Shown here piece by piece: positions 8,630-17,255 of a stretch of 64,000 bases of DNA (positions within the stretch are counted from its first letter, which is position 1; each line of letters begins with the position of its first letter). This DNA is from Lachnoclostridium sp. (GTDB taxonomy: Bacteria > Bacillota > Clostridia > Lachnospirales > Lachnospiraceae). The stretch covers positions 1 through 64,000 of the forward strand of contig JAMPEB010000007.1 of NCBI GenBank assembly GCA_023665475.1, read 5' to 3'. The translations under genes were made by a program, and so were the position numbers. The notes beneath the pieces are model-generated. The model saw nothing but the letters and a program-made list of their open reading frames with translations. It ran no database searches and was not told the origin of the DNA.

Positions 8630-11335
8630 CTATTCAATGGACTCCTTGATTTTATCGGGAATCCATCTCCGTATTTTGTGATAAATTTCCGTCATGTCGA
8701 TGGGTTTGGACAAATAATCGCTCATACCCGCGCGGAAATATTCTTCCTGCTGGTCTTTTCCGGTGTTTCCGGTCAGGGCAATCACAGGGAGTTTTTTACA
8801 ATAATCGGATTCTGATTTCCGCAGGGCTTCCACTGCCTCCACACCGTTCATCACCGGCATCAGATGGTCCATAAAGACTAGGTCGTAGGTGTTCTTTTGT
8901 ATCATTTCGAGAGCCTGTTTTCCGTCAGAAGCAATGTCTATTTGCATCTTTAGGGGCTTTAACATTTCCTCGGCAACCATGCAGTTGATTTCGTTATCGT
9001 CCACAATCAGAATGCGGGCAGTCGGAGCCGTAAACTCCATGCTGTCTGCGGTATTTATGCTATTTATACTGCCTACAGCGTCTTGCACTGAATTTCCATC
9101 AGCAGAATGGGACCTACTGGAAGAGCTTGCAATACCGTCCTTCACCACATCCGCATCCTTATGCAGGCGGTTTTCGATAAGGCTACAGAAATTATAGCAG
9201 TACAAGGGTTTATTCAGAGTCAGCACATTTTGGGAGAAATCATTTTTGGGAGGAGCATCTTTTAAAGGCGTATCTTCTAAAGAAACACTTTCTGAAAAGT
9301 CGTCTTCCGAAGAAGCCTTGTCAGGCAAAATGCTTTCTGCCATGGGATTTGTCATGCTGCACACGGTAGCATTTAATTTTTCAAGCTTCTGCTTTATCTC
9401 CTCATTAAGCTGTCCATACCTGTCCGTAATATAATACAAAGGAAGCTCAGACTGCTCAAATGTCAGAATATCTTCCACATAGGTCAGATGATAATAGCCC
9501 GCCAATTTCCGCAGCAGTTCATCTGCAGCAGCATGCTCCAGATTTCCGGCAACGGCTGCCTGTCTGCCTTCGGTAAGCTGCGCGGCTTTTTCTTCGGAGG
9601 CTGTCTGCTGGTGTATGGTAAAATAGAATTCGCTGCCTTTTCCGTATTCGCTGGTAACGCCGATGCTTCCCTGCATCAGCTCCACTAATTGCTTGGAGAT
9701 GGACAGACCAAGCCCTGTTCCCTCTTTGTGGTGATTTTTCTTGGTATCCACCTGCTGGAAGGTGCCGAAGAGTTTATTTAAATCCTCCTCACGGATGCCT
9801 TGTCCGGTGTCCTGCACGGAGATGAAAAGCTCTATATCTTTCTCCTGAATCCGATTGACTTTTACCGTAAGGCGCACATATCCGCTTTCCGTAAATTTGG
9901 TGGCATTGTTCATTAGGTTAATGATAATCTGGCGGATGCGCAGCGCATCGCCGTACAATTTTGCCGGAATATCCGGGTCTATGTCAAATAAAAGCTCCAC
10001 GGGCTTATTGCCGATACGGTTTAAGATAATCATGCCAAGGTCGTTTAACATGGACATAAAGTCATATTCTTCATCTACCAGTTCCATCTTGCCGGATTCA
10101 ATCTTGGACATATCCAGCAAATCATTGATAATGGTGAGCAACGCATTGCCCGAATTTTGAATGTTTTTCAGATATTCCCTGTTCTGCCCCGAAAGGTCAT
10201 TTTGGCGCAACATAATCTGGGTCATTCCCACAATGGCATTCATAGGGGTACGGATTTCGTGGGACACATTGGAAACAAAGGCTGATTTTGCCTGATTTGC
10301 GGCATCGGCGCGCTCTTTTTCTTCTTTGACGCGCTCCATCAGCTCATGCTGTTCCGTGATGTCAACCAGAAGCATGCTGTAACCGGATACGGCTCCCTTG
10401 TCCTGTATCTCGATGATTTTTTTGTTATAAAACTTGCCATAGACCTCCACCACTTTTTCATCATTGGTAAAAAGGCGGAACATATCCCCTGCTACGGTTT
10501 CGTTTCGCCGCTTATAATTTAATTCGGGAAATATCTTTTTGGCATAGAGGTTGGAATCCAGATAGCCATACATTTCATCCGTAATAATAAAAGCATCCTC
10601 CATCTGTTCAAACACCCATTGCTGCCCCATTTCCATGATACCGAAAAATTCATTGCGGAACGCGCTGACAATAATGGATAAAATGGATGTGGAAGCGCAG
10701 AGAGGCACAATATCGAAAGAAAAATTAAATAAAATCATGAGGGTTAAAGAGGCTACAATAACAAACTGCGCCGCTCCCACTTTTATAAGGTTATTGCGCT
10801 CCGAGGCAATGGGCACGGAAAAGATGCGTACAACGGTATAAATCATAAAATAGAGCAAACATACGCATATTAAACAATAACGGACCATATAGAGGATTCC
10901 GGGAGTGATCTGAACCAATACCAGACCAAAGCGCTCTATCCGTTCAAACTGTAGTGTTTCAAAGACCAGAGGAAAGCCGTTGGTCACCCAGATACATAAC
11001 AAAAACAACACTTCCATAGCGCTCCAGAGAGAGAGGAATATCTTGGTCCATCTATGTCTTTTTAACCCCAGATAGGACCATAAAAACAGTCCGAACATCA
11101 GATAAAAAACCACATTTCCGAAGTATTCCATTTTTAGGGAAATCAGTGCGCCCTCATGGGTCCGGGTCTGAAGAAGCAGCAGATAACTGCCATTGATGAT
11201 CAGACATCCCAGATTTGCCAGAAGCAGATACATGGAAGTCCTGTTTTTCGCCTGTTTTAAAAGGCAGATACAGCCCACAAAGGGCACAAATACGCCGATT
11301 AACTGTATTGCTATCACTAAAATATGTAGTATCAT
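8630..11335 (-). CDS. Hybrid sensor histidine kinase with 7TM sensor and receiver domain
   Basis: Membrane signal transducer of about 901 residues. Seven hydrophobic segments fill residues 1-225, matching the 7TM N-terminal histidine kinase class. A PAS-like part follows (about 235-325), then a HisKA domain with VSHEIRTPMN (phosphoacceptor His near 359). The HATPase domain has NLMNNATKF, DTGQGI and GTGLGLSI. A C-terminal receiver has VDDNE and the phosphoacceptor Asp near 823 in FMDHLMP. Between kinase and receiver lie about 185 residues, part of them acidic and Ser-rich, that look like a worn receiver domain. The start at 11335 is preferred because GGATGGG precedes it; 11347 is the alternative. 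No separate output regulator is next to it, so the pathway is unknown. Confidence 0.88.
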   Translation of the reverse strand: MILHILVIAIQLIGVFVPFVGCICLLKQAKNRTSMYLLLANLGCLIINGSYLLLLQTRTHEGALISLKMEYFGNVVFYLMFGLFLWSYLGLKRHRWTKIFLSLWSAMEVLFLLCIWVTNGFPLVFETLQFERIERFGLVLVQITPGILYMVRYCLICVCLLYFMIYTVVRIFSVPIASERNNLIKVGAAQFVIVASLTLMILFNFSFDIVPLCASTSILSIIVSAFRNEFFGIMEMGQQWVFEQMEDAFIITDEMYGYLDSNLYAKKIFPELNYKRRNETVAGDMFRLFTNDEKVVEVYGKFYNKKIIEIQDKGAVSGYSMLLVDITEQHELMERVKEEKERADAANQAKSAFVSNVSHEIRTPMNAIVGMTQIMLRQNDLSGQNREYLKNIQNSGNALLTIINDLLDMSKIESGKMELVDEEYDFMSMLNDLGMIILNRIGNKPVELLFDIDPDIPAKLYGDALRIRQIIINLMNNATKFTESGYVRLTVKVNRIQEKDIELFISVQDTGQGIREEDLNKLFGTFQQVDTKKNHHKEGTGLGLSISKQLVELMQGSIGVTSEYGKGSEFYFTIHQQTASEEKAAQLTEGRQAAVAGNLEHAAADELLRKLAGYYHLTYVEDILTFEQSELPLYYITDRYGQLNEEIKQKLEKLNATVCSMTNPMAESILPDKASSEDDFSESVSLEDTPLKDAPPKNDFSQNVLTLNKPLYCYNFCSLIENRLHKDADVVKDGIASSSSRSHSADGNSVQDAVGSINSINTADSMEFTAPTARILIVDDNEINCMVAEEMLKPLKMQIDIASDGKQALEMIQKNTYDLVFMDHLMPVMNGVEAVEALRKSESDYCKKLPVIALTGNTGKDQQEEYFRAGMSDYLSKPIDMTEIYHKIRRWIPDKIKESIE

Positions 11336-11590
11336 TTTTATACCCATCCGTACATTGTAAATTTTGTTGTCCTTTACCGCAGATTTATCTGTGGCATTGA
11401 TACGAGTTTATTGTAACAAAAACTCTGTAAACTTTCCACATATAATGTGGAGAAGAATTGAATTTTGTGAATAATGGTGATTGAGTATGATGAAATTTGA
11501 TGATATGATAAAGCTATAAAATCGGATATGGTCAAAAGGAACAGAGGGGTTTGATTTCTTCGATAAATTAAGCAGAAAGCAGGAAACAGG

Positions 11591-12523
11591 ATGATTTATA
11601 CCGTGACTTTTAATCCATCCCTTGATTATATTGTAGCAGTTGAGGATTTTAAGCTGGGGCTTACCAACCGTACAAGTTCGGAAATTCTTCTGCCGGGGGG
11701 GAAGGGAATCAATGTTTCCGTTGTACTTGGAAATCTTGGAAAAGAAAGTACCGCGCTTGGATTTATTGCAGGGTTTACCGGTGACGAAGTGGCAAAACGC
11801 TTGCAGGACATGGGCGTGAAGAGCGGTTTTATCAGGGTGGAAGAGGGATTTACACGGATTAATTTGAAATTAAAGTCCGTTGACGGAACGGAAATTAACG
11901 GGCAGGGACCCCAAATTGCTCCGGAGAAGGTGCAAATGTTGATGGAGCAGCTTGGCAGTCTGGGGCGGGGCGACACGCTTTTTTTGTCAGGCAGTATTCC
12001 CGCCTCCATGCCGAATAATGCCTATCAAAAGATTATGGAGCTGCTGGGCGGAAAAGGAGTTCGGATTGTGGTGGACGCCACAAAGGAGCTTTTGCTGAAT
12101 GTACTTCCCTATCATCCGTTTTTGATTAAGCCCAATCATCATGAGCTGGGAGAGATGTTCGGCGTGGAGCTTCATACCCGGCGGGAGGTGGTGCCCTATG
12201 GGCGGAAACTTCAGGAAATGGGCGCGAAAAATGTCCTGATTTCTCTGGCGGGAGAGGGAGCCGTTCTGGTAACGGAAGACGGAAAGGTTTACGAAGCGCC
12301 CGCACCGAAAGGGAAATTAGTAAACGCCGTGGGCGCAGGCGACTCCATGGCGGCCGGATTTATGGCAGGATATATGGAGGAACAGGACTATGAATATGCG
12401 TTCCGAATGGGAATTGCCGCAGGAAGCGCCAGTGCATTTTCCGAAAAGCTGGCAACGAAACAGGAGATTGAGAAATTATATGAACAGGTGGTTTCTAAGG
12501 AAATCAAAGGAGACAGCCTATGA
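11591..12523 (+). CDS. fruK: 1-phosphofructokinase (PfkB family)
   Basis: Phosphorylates fructose 1-phosphate (or a related hexose phosphate such as tagatose 6-phosphate) with ATP. PfkB family marks are visible: NPSLDY at the start, PGGKGINVS near residue 35-43, and VNAVGAGDSMAAGF near 245-258 with the catalytic Asp. The length of 310 residues is normal. CAGGAAACAGG precedes the ATG. Its stop overlaps the ptsI start by 4 bases (ATGA), so the two are translationally coupled. The usual partner genes for a fructose regulator and EII permease are absent here. The exact sugar phosphate is inferred from similarity and from the PTS neighbour. Confidence 0.85.
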   Translation: MIYTVTFNPSLDYIVAVEDFKLGLTNRTSSEILLPGGKGINVSVVLGNLGKESTALGFIAGFTGDEVAKRLQDMGVKSGFIRVEEGFTRINLKLKSVDGTEINGQGPQIAPEKVQMLMEQLGSLGRGDTLFLSGSIPASMPNNAYQKIMELLGGKGVRIVVDATKELLLNVLPYHPFLIKPNHHELGEMFGVELHTRREVVPYGRKLQEMGAKNVLISLAGEGAVLVTEDGKVYEAPAPKGKLVNAVGAGDSMAAGFMAGYMEEQDYEYAFRMGIAAGSASAFSEKLATKQEIEKLYEQVVSKEIKGDSL

Positions 12524-14175
12524 AGGTATATAACGGGAAAAGTGTATGCGGCGGTATCGCCATCGGTAAAATCAGCGTTTATAAAAAGAATGAACAACAG
12601 GTAAAACCCATTCCGATCGAAGATGCGGAAGAAGAGATGCGTCGTTATGAAGCTGCAAAAGAAAAGGCTATGAGACAGCTTAAAGATTTGTATCAAAAGG
12701 CACTACAGGAAGTGGGAGAAGCAGATGCGGCAATCTTTGAAGCACATCGGATGATGTTAGAGGATGCCGACTATAATGAATCTGTGGAAAACATCGTGCG
12801 CAGTCAGGGCGTCAATGCAGAGTATGCGGTGGCTTCCACAAGGGATTATTTCGCGCGGATGTTTGCCGCTATGGATGATGATTATATGAAAGCCAGAGCA
12901 GCAGATGTCAAAGATGTATCCAGACGGCTTATCGACGGCTTGCTGGGAAAGGATGACCAAAATATCAGTGGGCAGGAGCCGGTGATTGTAGTGGCGGATG
13001 ATTTGGCGCCCTCGGAAACCGTGCAGCTTGACAAGGATAGGGTGCTGTCCTTTGTCACCGTCCATGGTTCCGCTCATTCCCACACAGCAATTTTGGCAAG
13101 AATGATGGCGATACCGGCATTAGTGGGAACACAGATGTCCCTTGATGAAACTATGGACGGAAAGCTTGGGATTGTGGATGGTGAGAGCGGAATTTTTTAT
13201 GTGGAACCGGACCGGAAGACACTGGAAGAAATGAAGCAGCGGCAGCAGGAGGAGCAGGAGAAAAAAGAGTTTCTTCTGACTCTCAGAGGAAAGGAGAATA
13301 GAACTCTGGATGGTCAAGAGGTGATGATATATGCTAATATCGGAAATATAAAAGATATAGCCATGGCTCTTCAGAATGATGCAGGCGGCATCGGGCTTTT
13401 CAGGAGTGAGTTTATCTATCTGGAAAGGGAGCAGTATCCCACAGAGGAGGAACAGTTCCAAATCTATAAGCAGGCAGCGGAAGCCATGGCAGGCAGGAGG
13501 GTCATCATAAGAACATTGGATATCGGGGCCGATAAGCAGTGCAGCTATTTTGGAATGGAACATGAAGAAAATCCCGCTCTGGGATGCCGGGCAATACGAA
13601 TCTGCCTGACACATCCCGAAGTGTTTAAGACACAGCTTCGCGCGCTTTTCAGAGCCAGTGTTTTTGGCAGAGTGGCGATTATGTATCCTATGATTACCGG
13701 TGTAAGCGAGGTTAAGCGGATCAGGGAGATGGTAGGCGAGGTAAAGGCAGAATTGGATGCGCAGGGTGTGCCTTATGGGAATCCGGAGCAGGGGATTATG
13801 ATTGAAACCCCTGCCGCAGCGTTAATCAGTGATGAACTTGCCAGGGAAGTGGATTTTTTCAGCATCGGCACCAATGACTTGACACAATATACTTTGGCGA
13901 TTGACCGTCAGAATACTAAATTGGATGCATTTTATGACCCGCACCATCCGGCAATTCTGCGCATGATTTCCATGGTGGTGGACAATGCGCACAAAGCGGG
14001 AATCCGGGTAGGAATCTGTGGCGAGTTGGGCGCGGACTGGACTCTGACACAGGAATTTCTCGCTATGGGCGTGGATGAATTGTCCGTATCGCCGGGAAAT
14101 ATTCTTCCGATTCGTAAGATTGTGCGGGAAACAAATGTGGAACAGTATCAAATTCATAATAAAATCAACCATTAA
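12520..14175 (+). CDS. ptsI: PTS enzyme I (phosphoenolpyruvate-protein phosphotransferase)
   Basis: Cytoplasmic first enzyme of the sugar phosphotransferase system, passing phosphate from PEP to HPr. The N-terminal half carries the phosphoacceptor His in HSHTAILARM near residue 187. The C-terminal PEP-binding barrel has GGIGLFRSEF, IGTNDLTQYTLA and the catalytic Cys region ICGELGAD. The length of 551 residues is slightly under the usual 570. The start overlaps the fruK stop. HPr (ptsH), often next to ptsI, is not in the window. A poly-Gln/Glu stretch near residue 235-250 is an exposed linker. Confidence 0.93.
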   Translation: MKVYNGKSVCGGIAIGKISVYKKNEQQVKPIPIEDAEEEMRRYEAAKEKAMRQLKDLYQKALQEVGEADAAIFEAHRMMLEDADYNESVENIVRSQGVNAEYAVASTRDYFARMFAAMDDDYMKARAADVKDVSRRLIDGLLGKDDQNISGQEPVIVVADDLAPSETVQLDKDRVLSFVTVHGSAHSHTAILARMMAIPALVGTQMSLDETMDGKLGIVDGESGIFYVEPDRKTLEEMKQRQQEEQEKKEFLLTLRGKENRTLDGQEVMIYANIGNIKDIAMALQNDAGGIGLFRSEFIYLEREQYPTEEEQFQIYKQAAEAMAGRRVIIRTLDIGADKQCSYFGMEHEENPALGCRAIRICLTHPEVFKTQLRALFRASVFGRVAIMYPMITGVSEVKRIREMVGEVKAELDAQGVPYGNPEQGIMIETPAAALISDELAREVDFFSIGTNDLTQYTLAIDRQNTKLDAFYDPHHPAILRMISMVVDNAHKAGIRVGICGELGADWTLTQEFLAMGVDELSVSPGNILPIRKIVRETNVEQYQIHNKINH

Positions 14176-14179
14176 GAAC

Positions 14180-14208
14180 TTGCAATTTTTGGAAAAATCC
14201 GCTATAAT
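14180..14208 (+). promoter_or_regulatory. Sigma-A type promoter for the flagellin-like gene
   Basis: TTGCAA at 14180-14185 and TATAAT at 14203-14208 are separated by 17 bases. It lies just behind ptsI and 46 bases before the flagellin-like start. Flagellin genes usually use a sigma-28 promoter; no TAAA-N15-GCCGATAA pattern was seen. Confidence 0.6.
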
Positions 14209-14254
14209 AAAATTAACTATAAAATGATGTATTTTGGGTAAAGGAGGTGCTGCT

Positions 14255-15016
14255 ATGAGTGCAATGACAGTAAGCAGCGGACTTTATAAATCCTATTCTC
14301 ATATTTCCAGCGGAAAGAGAATCAATTCTGCGGCAGACGATGCGGCAGGGCTTGCCATTGGCAAGAAAATGGAGCGTGAAGAGAGAGGCCTTTTAGTCGG
14401 TGCGGAAAATACCAAAGACGGTATCGGCATGTTAAATGTAGCGGATGGCGCGTTGGATGGCATAATGGATCATCTGCAGAGAATCCGCGAGCTTGGTCTT
14501 AGGTCTATGAACGGTTTAAATTCCGATTCTGACAGGGAGGCTTATCAGACAGAGATTGATCAGTTGAAAGAGGGAATCCAATCCATTGCAAAGAATACTT
14601 CTTTTAATGAGAGGACTTTGTTGGACGGCAGTATGGCGGATTTGCATTTGGCAACCAACCCCAGCGGAGGCGGTTTGGATATCGGTATGGAAGATGCTAC
14701 CCTGCAGGCTTTGGGGATTGCGGATTTGGATGTGACCAGTGCGAATTTTAATTTAGATGCCATTGACAAGGCAATGAAGATGGTTTCCGAGCAGAGAAGC
14801 GGATATGGCGCTTCCACCAACCGTCTGGAGCATACCTATAATTACAATCTGTCGGCTCACGAGGAGCAGTTGGGAGCCAGAAGCCGCATTGAGGATTTGG
14901 ATATGCCAAAGGCGATTTCCGAACAGAAGAAGGAAGAACTTTTAAGCCAGTATCGGAATCTGATGTTACGAAAGAAGATGGATCAAAAGGCAAATGTGTT
15001 AAGGCTCTTCCAATAA
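14255..15016 (+). CDS. Short flagellin-like protein, orphan
   Basis: Flagellin family protein of 253 residues. The N-terminal part has SSGKRINSAADDAAGLAIGKKM and the following helices of the D1 core; the C-terminal part has GARSRIEDLDMPKAISE and ends with NVLRLFQ, the flagellin C-terminal D0 motif. The variable middle is almost absent. The N terminus is roughly a dozen residues shorter than standard flagellins before the SSG motif, so part of the N-terminal D0 helix that packs in the filament is missing. The start is fixed by AAAGGAGG at 14240-14247. No other flagellar gene is near. It may be a minor filament subunit, a relic, or used for something other than swimming. Confidence 0.8.
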   Translation: MSAMTVSSGLYKSYSHISSGKRINSAADDAAGLAIGKKMEREERGLLVGAENTKDGIGMLNVADGALDGIMDHLQRIRELGLRSMNGLNSDSDREAYQTEIDQLKEGIQSIAKNTSFNERTLLDGSMADLHLATNPSGGGLDIGMEDATLQALGIADLDVTSANFNLDAIDKAMKMVSEQRSGYGASTNRLEHTYNYNLSAHEEQLGARSRIEDLDMPKAISEQKKEELLSQYRNLMLRKKMDQKANVLRLFQ

Positions 15017-15039
15017 TAAGCATAAGTCTGAACCGTGGC

Positions 15040-15063
15040 AAGGGGTATCGCAGGATACCCCTT
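15040..15063 (+). terminator. Terminator after the flagellin-like gene
   Basis: AAGGGGTATC at 15040-15049 pairs perfectly with GATACCCCTT at 15054-15063 around the loop GCAG, followed by a T-rich stretch. It separates the flagellin-like gene from ogt. A 12-base palindrome, CAAATGCATTTG, follows at 15071-15082 before the ogt ribosome binding site. Confidence 0.8.
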
Positions 15064-15103
15064 TATTATGCAAATGCATTTGCATTTGGAAAAGGAGGAC
15101 ATT

Positions 15104-15601
15104 ATGACATATATTTATCATTATCCTTCGCCCTTAGGAGATATTACGGTTTCCGCCAATGGCAGCGAAATTACGGGACTGTGGTTTGACGGTCAGAAAT
15201 ATTTTGGCGGTACGCTGCCAAAGGATTATGAGGAGAGAGCGCTGCCTGTCTTTGAAGAAACGAAAATGTGGCTGGATATTTATTTCAGCGGAAAATCCCC
15301 GGATTTTACGCCGCCGCTCAAAATAGAAAGCACCCCTTTTCGTCAGGCTGTGTGGGAAATTCTGCTTACCATCCCTTTTGGAGAGACAATGACATACGGT
15401 GAGATTGCAAAAGTCATGGCAAAAAAAAGAAGGCTTGCTAAAATGTCGGCTCAGGCGGTGGGCGGTGCGGTAGGGCACAACCCCATTTCTTTGATCATAC
15501 CCTGCCACAGGGTTGTGGGAACCGGCGGAAATCTGACAGGCTATGCGGGCGGGCTCGAGAAGAAGGAGTGGCTGCTTACTATGGAAAAGAGGTTATCATG
15601 A
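15104..15601 (+). CDS. ogt: Methylated-DNA-protein cysteine methyltransferase
   Basis: Repairs O6-alkylguanine by moving the alkyl group to its own cysteine. The active site is visible in IIPCHRVVGTGGNLTGYAGG, and the helix-turn-helix region in RQAVWEILLTIPFGETMTYGEIA. The length of 165 residues is normal for Ogt. The start at 15104 is fixed by AAAGGAGG just upstream; an earlier in-frame start would run into the terminator. The stop overlaps the next start (ATGA). Confidence 0.92.
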   Translation: MTYIYHYPSPLGDITVSANGSEITGLWFDGQKYFGGTLPKDYEERALPVFEETKMWLDIYFSGKSPDFTPPLKIESTPFRQAVWEILLTIPFGETMTYGEIAKVMAKKRRLAKMSAQAVGGAVGHNPISLIIPCHRVVGTGGNLTGYAGGLEKKEWLLTMEKRLS

Positions 15602-16185
15602 ATTATGTCATCCGGAATCTGACGGTAGAAGAGACGGCAGAAATTTACAAAGGATGGATTCCTAAACATTTTCCGAAAGATGAAATCAAACCTTTAAAGC
15701 ATATCTGCAGGATGTGGGAACAGGGGGCATACTGTGCCTTGGGAATGTATAACGGGGAAAAGCTGGTGAGCTATGGATTTTTTGCCATGGCGCCGGGAAA
15801 GGACATGCTGCTGTTGGACTACTTTGCCGTGTTGGAAGATTACAGGAATCTTGGGGCGGGCAGTTTTTTCCTGAAAAAGATGGGGCAATGCCTAACGGAG
15901 CAGATGGGTGTTTTGTATCAAGGAATACTGATTGAGACAGAAGATATCGCATACGCCCGGAGTGACGAGGAGCGGCAAATCAGGCGGAAAAGAGATTTGT
16001 TTTATGAAAAAAACGGGGCGGTGCGCACAGGCGTCGTCAGTGAAGTTTATGGAGTGCACTATGTGATTTGGAATCTTCCCATAGCGGGAAATATGGGAAC
16101 CGGGGAGTGCAGGGAGCAGTTGAAAGCAATTTACCGGATGATGGTAGAAGGGGATAAATATCAGCGTTTTGTGAAAATCATATAA
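15598..16185 (+). CDS. GNAT family acetyltransferase
   Basis: Predicted N-acetyltransferase of 195 residues with unknown substrate. The central strand-turn LLLDYFAVLEDYRNLGAGSFFLKKM fits GNAT motif A, with Q/RxxGxG replaced by RNLGAG. The start at 15598 overlaps the ogt stop by 4 bases and has AAGAGG upstream, so it is coupled to ogt. An ogt partner could suggest a stress role, but this is only context. Confidence 0.8.
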   Translation: MNYVIRNLTVEETAEIYKGWIPKHFPKDEIKPLKHICRMWEQGAYCALGMYNGEKLVSYGFFAMAPGKDMLLLDYFAVLEDYRNLGAGSFFLKKMGQCLTEQMGVLYQGILIETEDIAYARSDEERQIRRKRDLFYEKNGAVRTGVVSEVYGVHYVIWNLPIAGNMGTGECREQLKAIYRMMVEGDKYQRFVKII

Positions 16186-16212
16186 GATATGAAAAGTGAA
16201 ACAATTTTAGAG

Positions 16213-16297
16213 AAAAACGCTGCTCTTGCGTTTTTCGGTGTGAGATATAAAATTTCTTAGCTTGCGTACTTTGCAAGGTTAGAAATTTTTCTCACAC
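16213..16297 (+). repeat. Two-hairpin intergenic repeat, copy 1
   Basis: Hairpin one pairs AAAAACGC (16213-16220) with GCGTTTTT (16228-16235). Hairpin two runs from GTGTGAGA (16238) to TCTCACAC (ending 16297), with an inner stem CTTGC/GCAAG. It is found again at 28771-28848 and, inverted, at 44710-44796. Hairpin one with its T run could also terminate the GNAT transcript. Confidence 0.8.
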
Positions 16298-16303
16298 TAT
16301 GCC

Positions 16304-16332
16304 TTGTAAAACCGGACTAAATCCTTTACAAT
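16304..16332 (+). promoter_or_regulatory. Putative promoter for the ecf operon
   Basis: TTGTAA at 16304-16309 and TACAAT at 16327-16332 are 17 bases apart, directly behind the hairpin repeat and about 39 bases before the ecfA1 start. Confidence 0.5.
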
Positions 16333-16370
16333 AAAAGGCGTTAGAATTTTTGAAGGTACTGTGGGAAAAT

Positions 16371-17216
16371 ATGGGCATTATAAAAGCGGAAAATCTTACA
16401 TTTGAATATATCAGGCGTGATGAAGAGGGAAATGTGGAGGGCATCACAACTGCGGTGGACAATGTTTCTCTGGATGTGAAGCAGGGGGATTTTGTGGCTG
16501 TTTTAGGGCATAACGGTTCCGGTAAGTCCACCCTTGCCAAACATATCAATGCCATGCTGTATCCTACGGAAGGAACCTTGTTTGTAGACGGCATGGATAC
16601 CAAGGATGCGGGGCATATTTGGGATATCCGGCAGACTGCGGGTATGGTGTTCCAGAATCCCGACAATCAGATTATCGGACAGGTGGTTGAGGAGGATGTG
16701 GGATTCGGACCGGAAAATATCGGCATTCCTACGGAAGAAATCTGGCAGAGAGTGGAAGAGAGCCTGCGGGCGGTAGGAATGTACAAATTTCGTAAATACT
16801 CTCCCAACAAGCTTTCGGGAGGACAAAAACAGCGGGTATCTATTGCGGGAGTGCTTGCCATGCATCCCAAATGCATTGTATTGGACGAACCTACAGCCAT
16901 GCTGGACCCTAACGGCCGCAAAGAAGTGATTCGGGCGGTTCGGGGGCTCAATCAGGTGGAAGGCGTGACAGTGATATTGATTACTCACTATATGGAAGAA
17001 ATCATTCATGCAGACAAGGTATTTGTCATGGATCAGGGCAAAATTGCCATGGAAGGTACGCCCAGAGAGATTTTTTCCCAAGTAGAGAAGCTTAAGGAAC
17101 TGCGGCTGGATGTGCCTCAGGTGACATTGCTGGCTTATGAACTGAAAAAGAAAGGCGTCAGGCTGCCGGACGGCATTCTGACCACGGAGGAATTGGCGGA
17201 AGCATTGGGATTGTAA
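16371..17216 (+). CDS. ecfA1: ECF transporter ATPase subunit A1
   Basis: ATP-binding subunit of an energy-coupling factor vitamin or metal transporter. Walker A GHNGSGKST, Q-loop region VFQNPDNQIIG, signature LSGGQKQR and Walker B CIVLDEPTAMLD are present, followed by the H-loop in LITHYMEE. The Q-loop sequence with NPDNQ is typical of EcfA1. The ATG at 16371 matches the usual family start; an upstream TTG is less likely. It forms a unit with ecfA2, ecfT and truA. No S subunit is nearby, so it probably serves several S subunits encoded elsewhere. Confidence 0.93.
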   Translation: MGIIKAENLTFEYIRRDEEGNVEGITTAVDNVSLDVKQGDFVAVLGHNGSGKSTLAKHINAMLYPTEGTLFVDGMDTKDAGHIWDIRQTAGMVFQNPDNQIIGQVVEEDVGFGPENIGIPTEEIWQRVEESLRAVGMYKFRKYSPNKLSGGQKQRVSIAGVLAMHPKCIVLDEPTAMLDPNGRKEVIRAVRGLNQVEGVTVILITHYMEEIIHADKVFVMDQGKIAMEGTPREIFSQVEKLKELRLDVPQVTLLAYELKKKGVRLPDGILTTEELAEALGL

Positions 17217-17255
17217 AAAATTGCGATTACAACATGCCCGGGAATGGAGATCGGT

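Noticed and set aside
14180..14254. Sigma-28 promoter for the flagellin-like gene
   Set aside because: No TAAA-N15-GCCGATAA pattern; the sequence matches sigma-A boxes instead.
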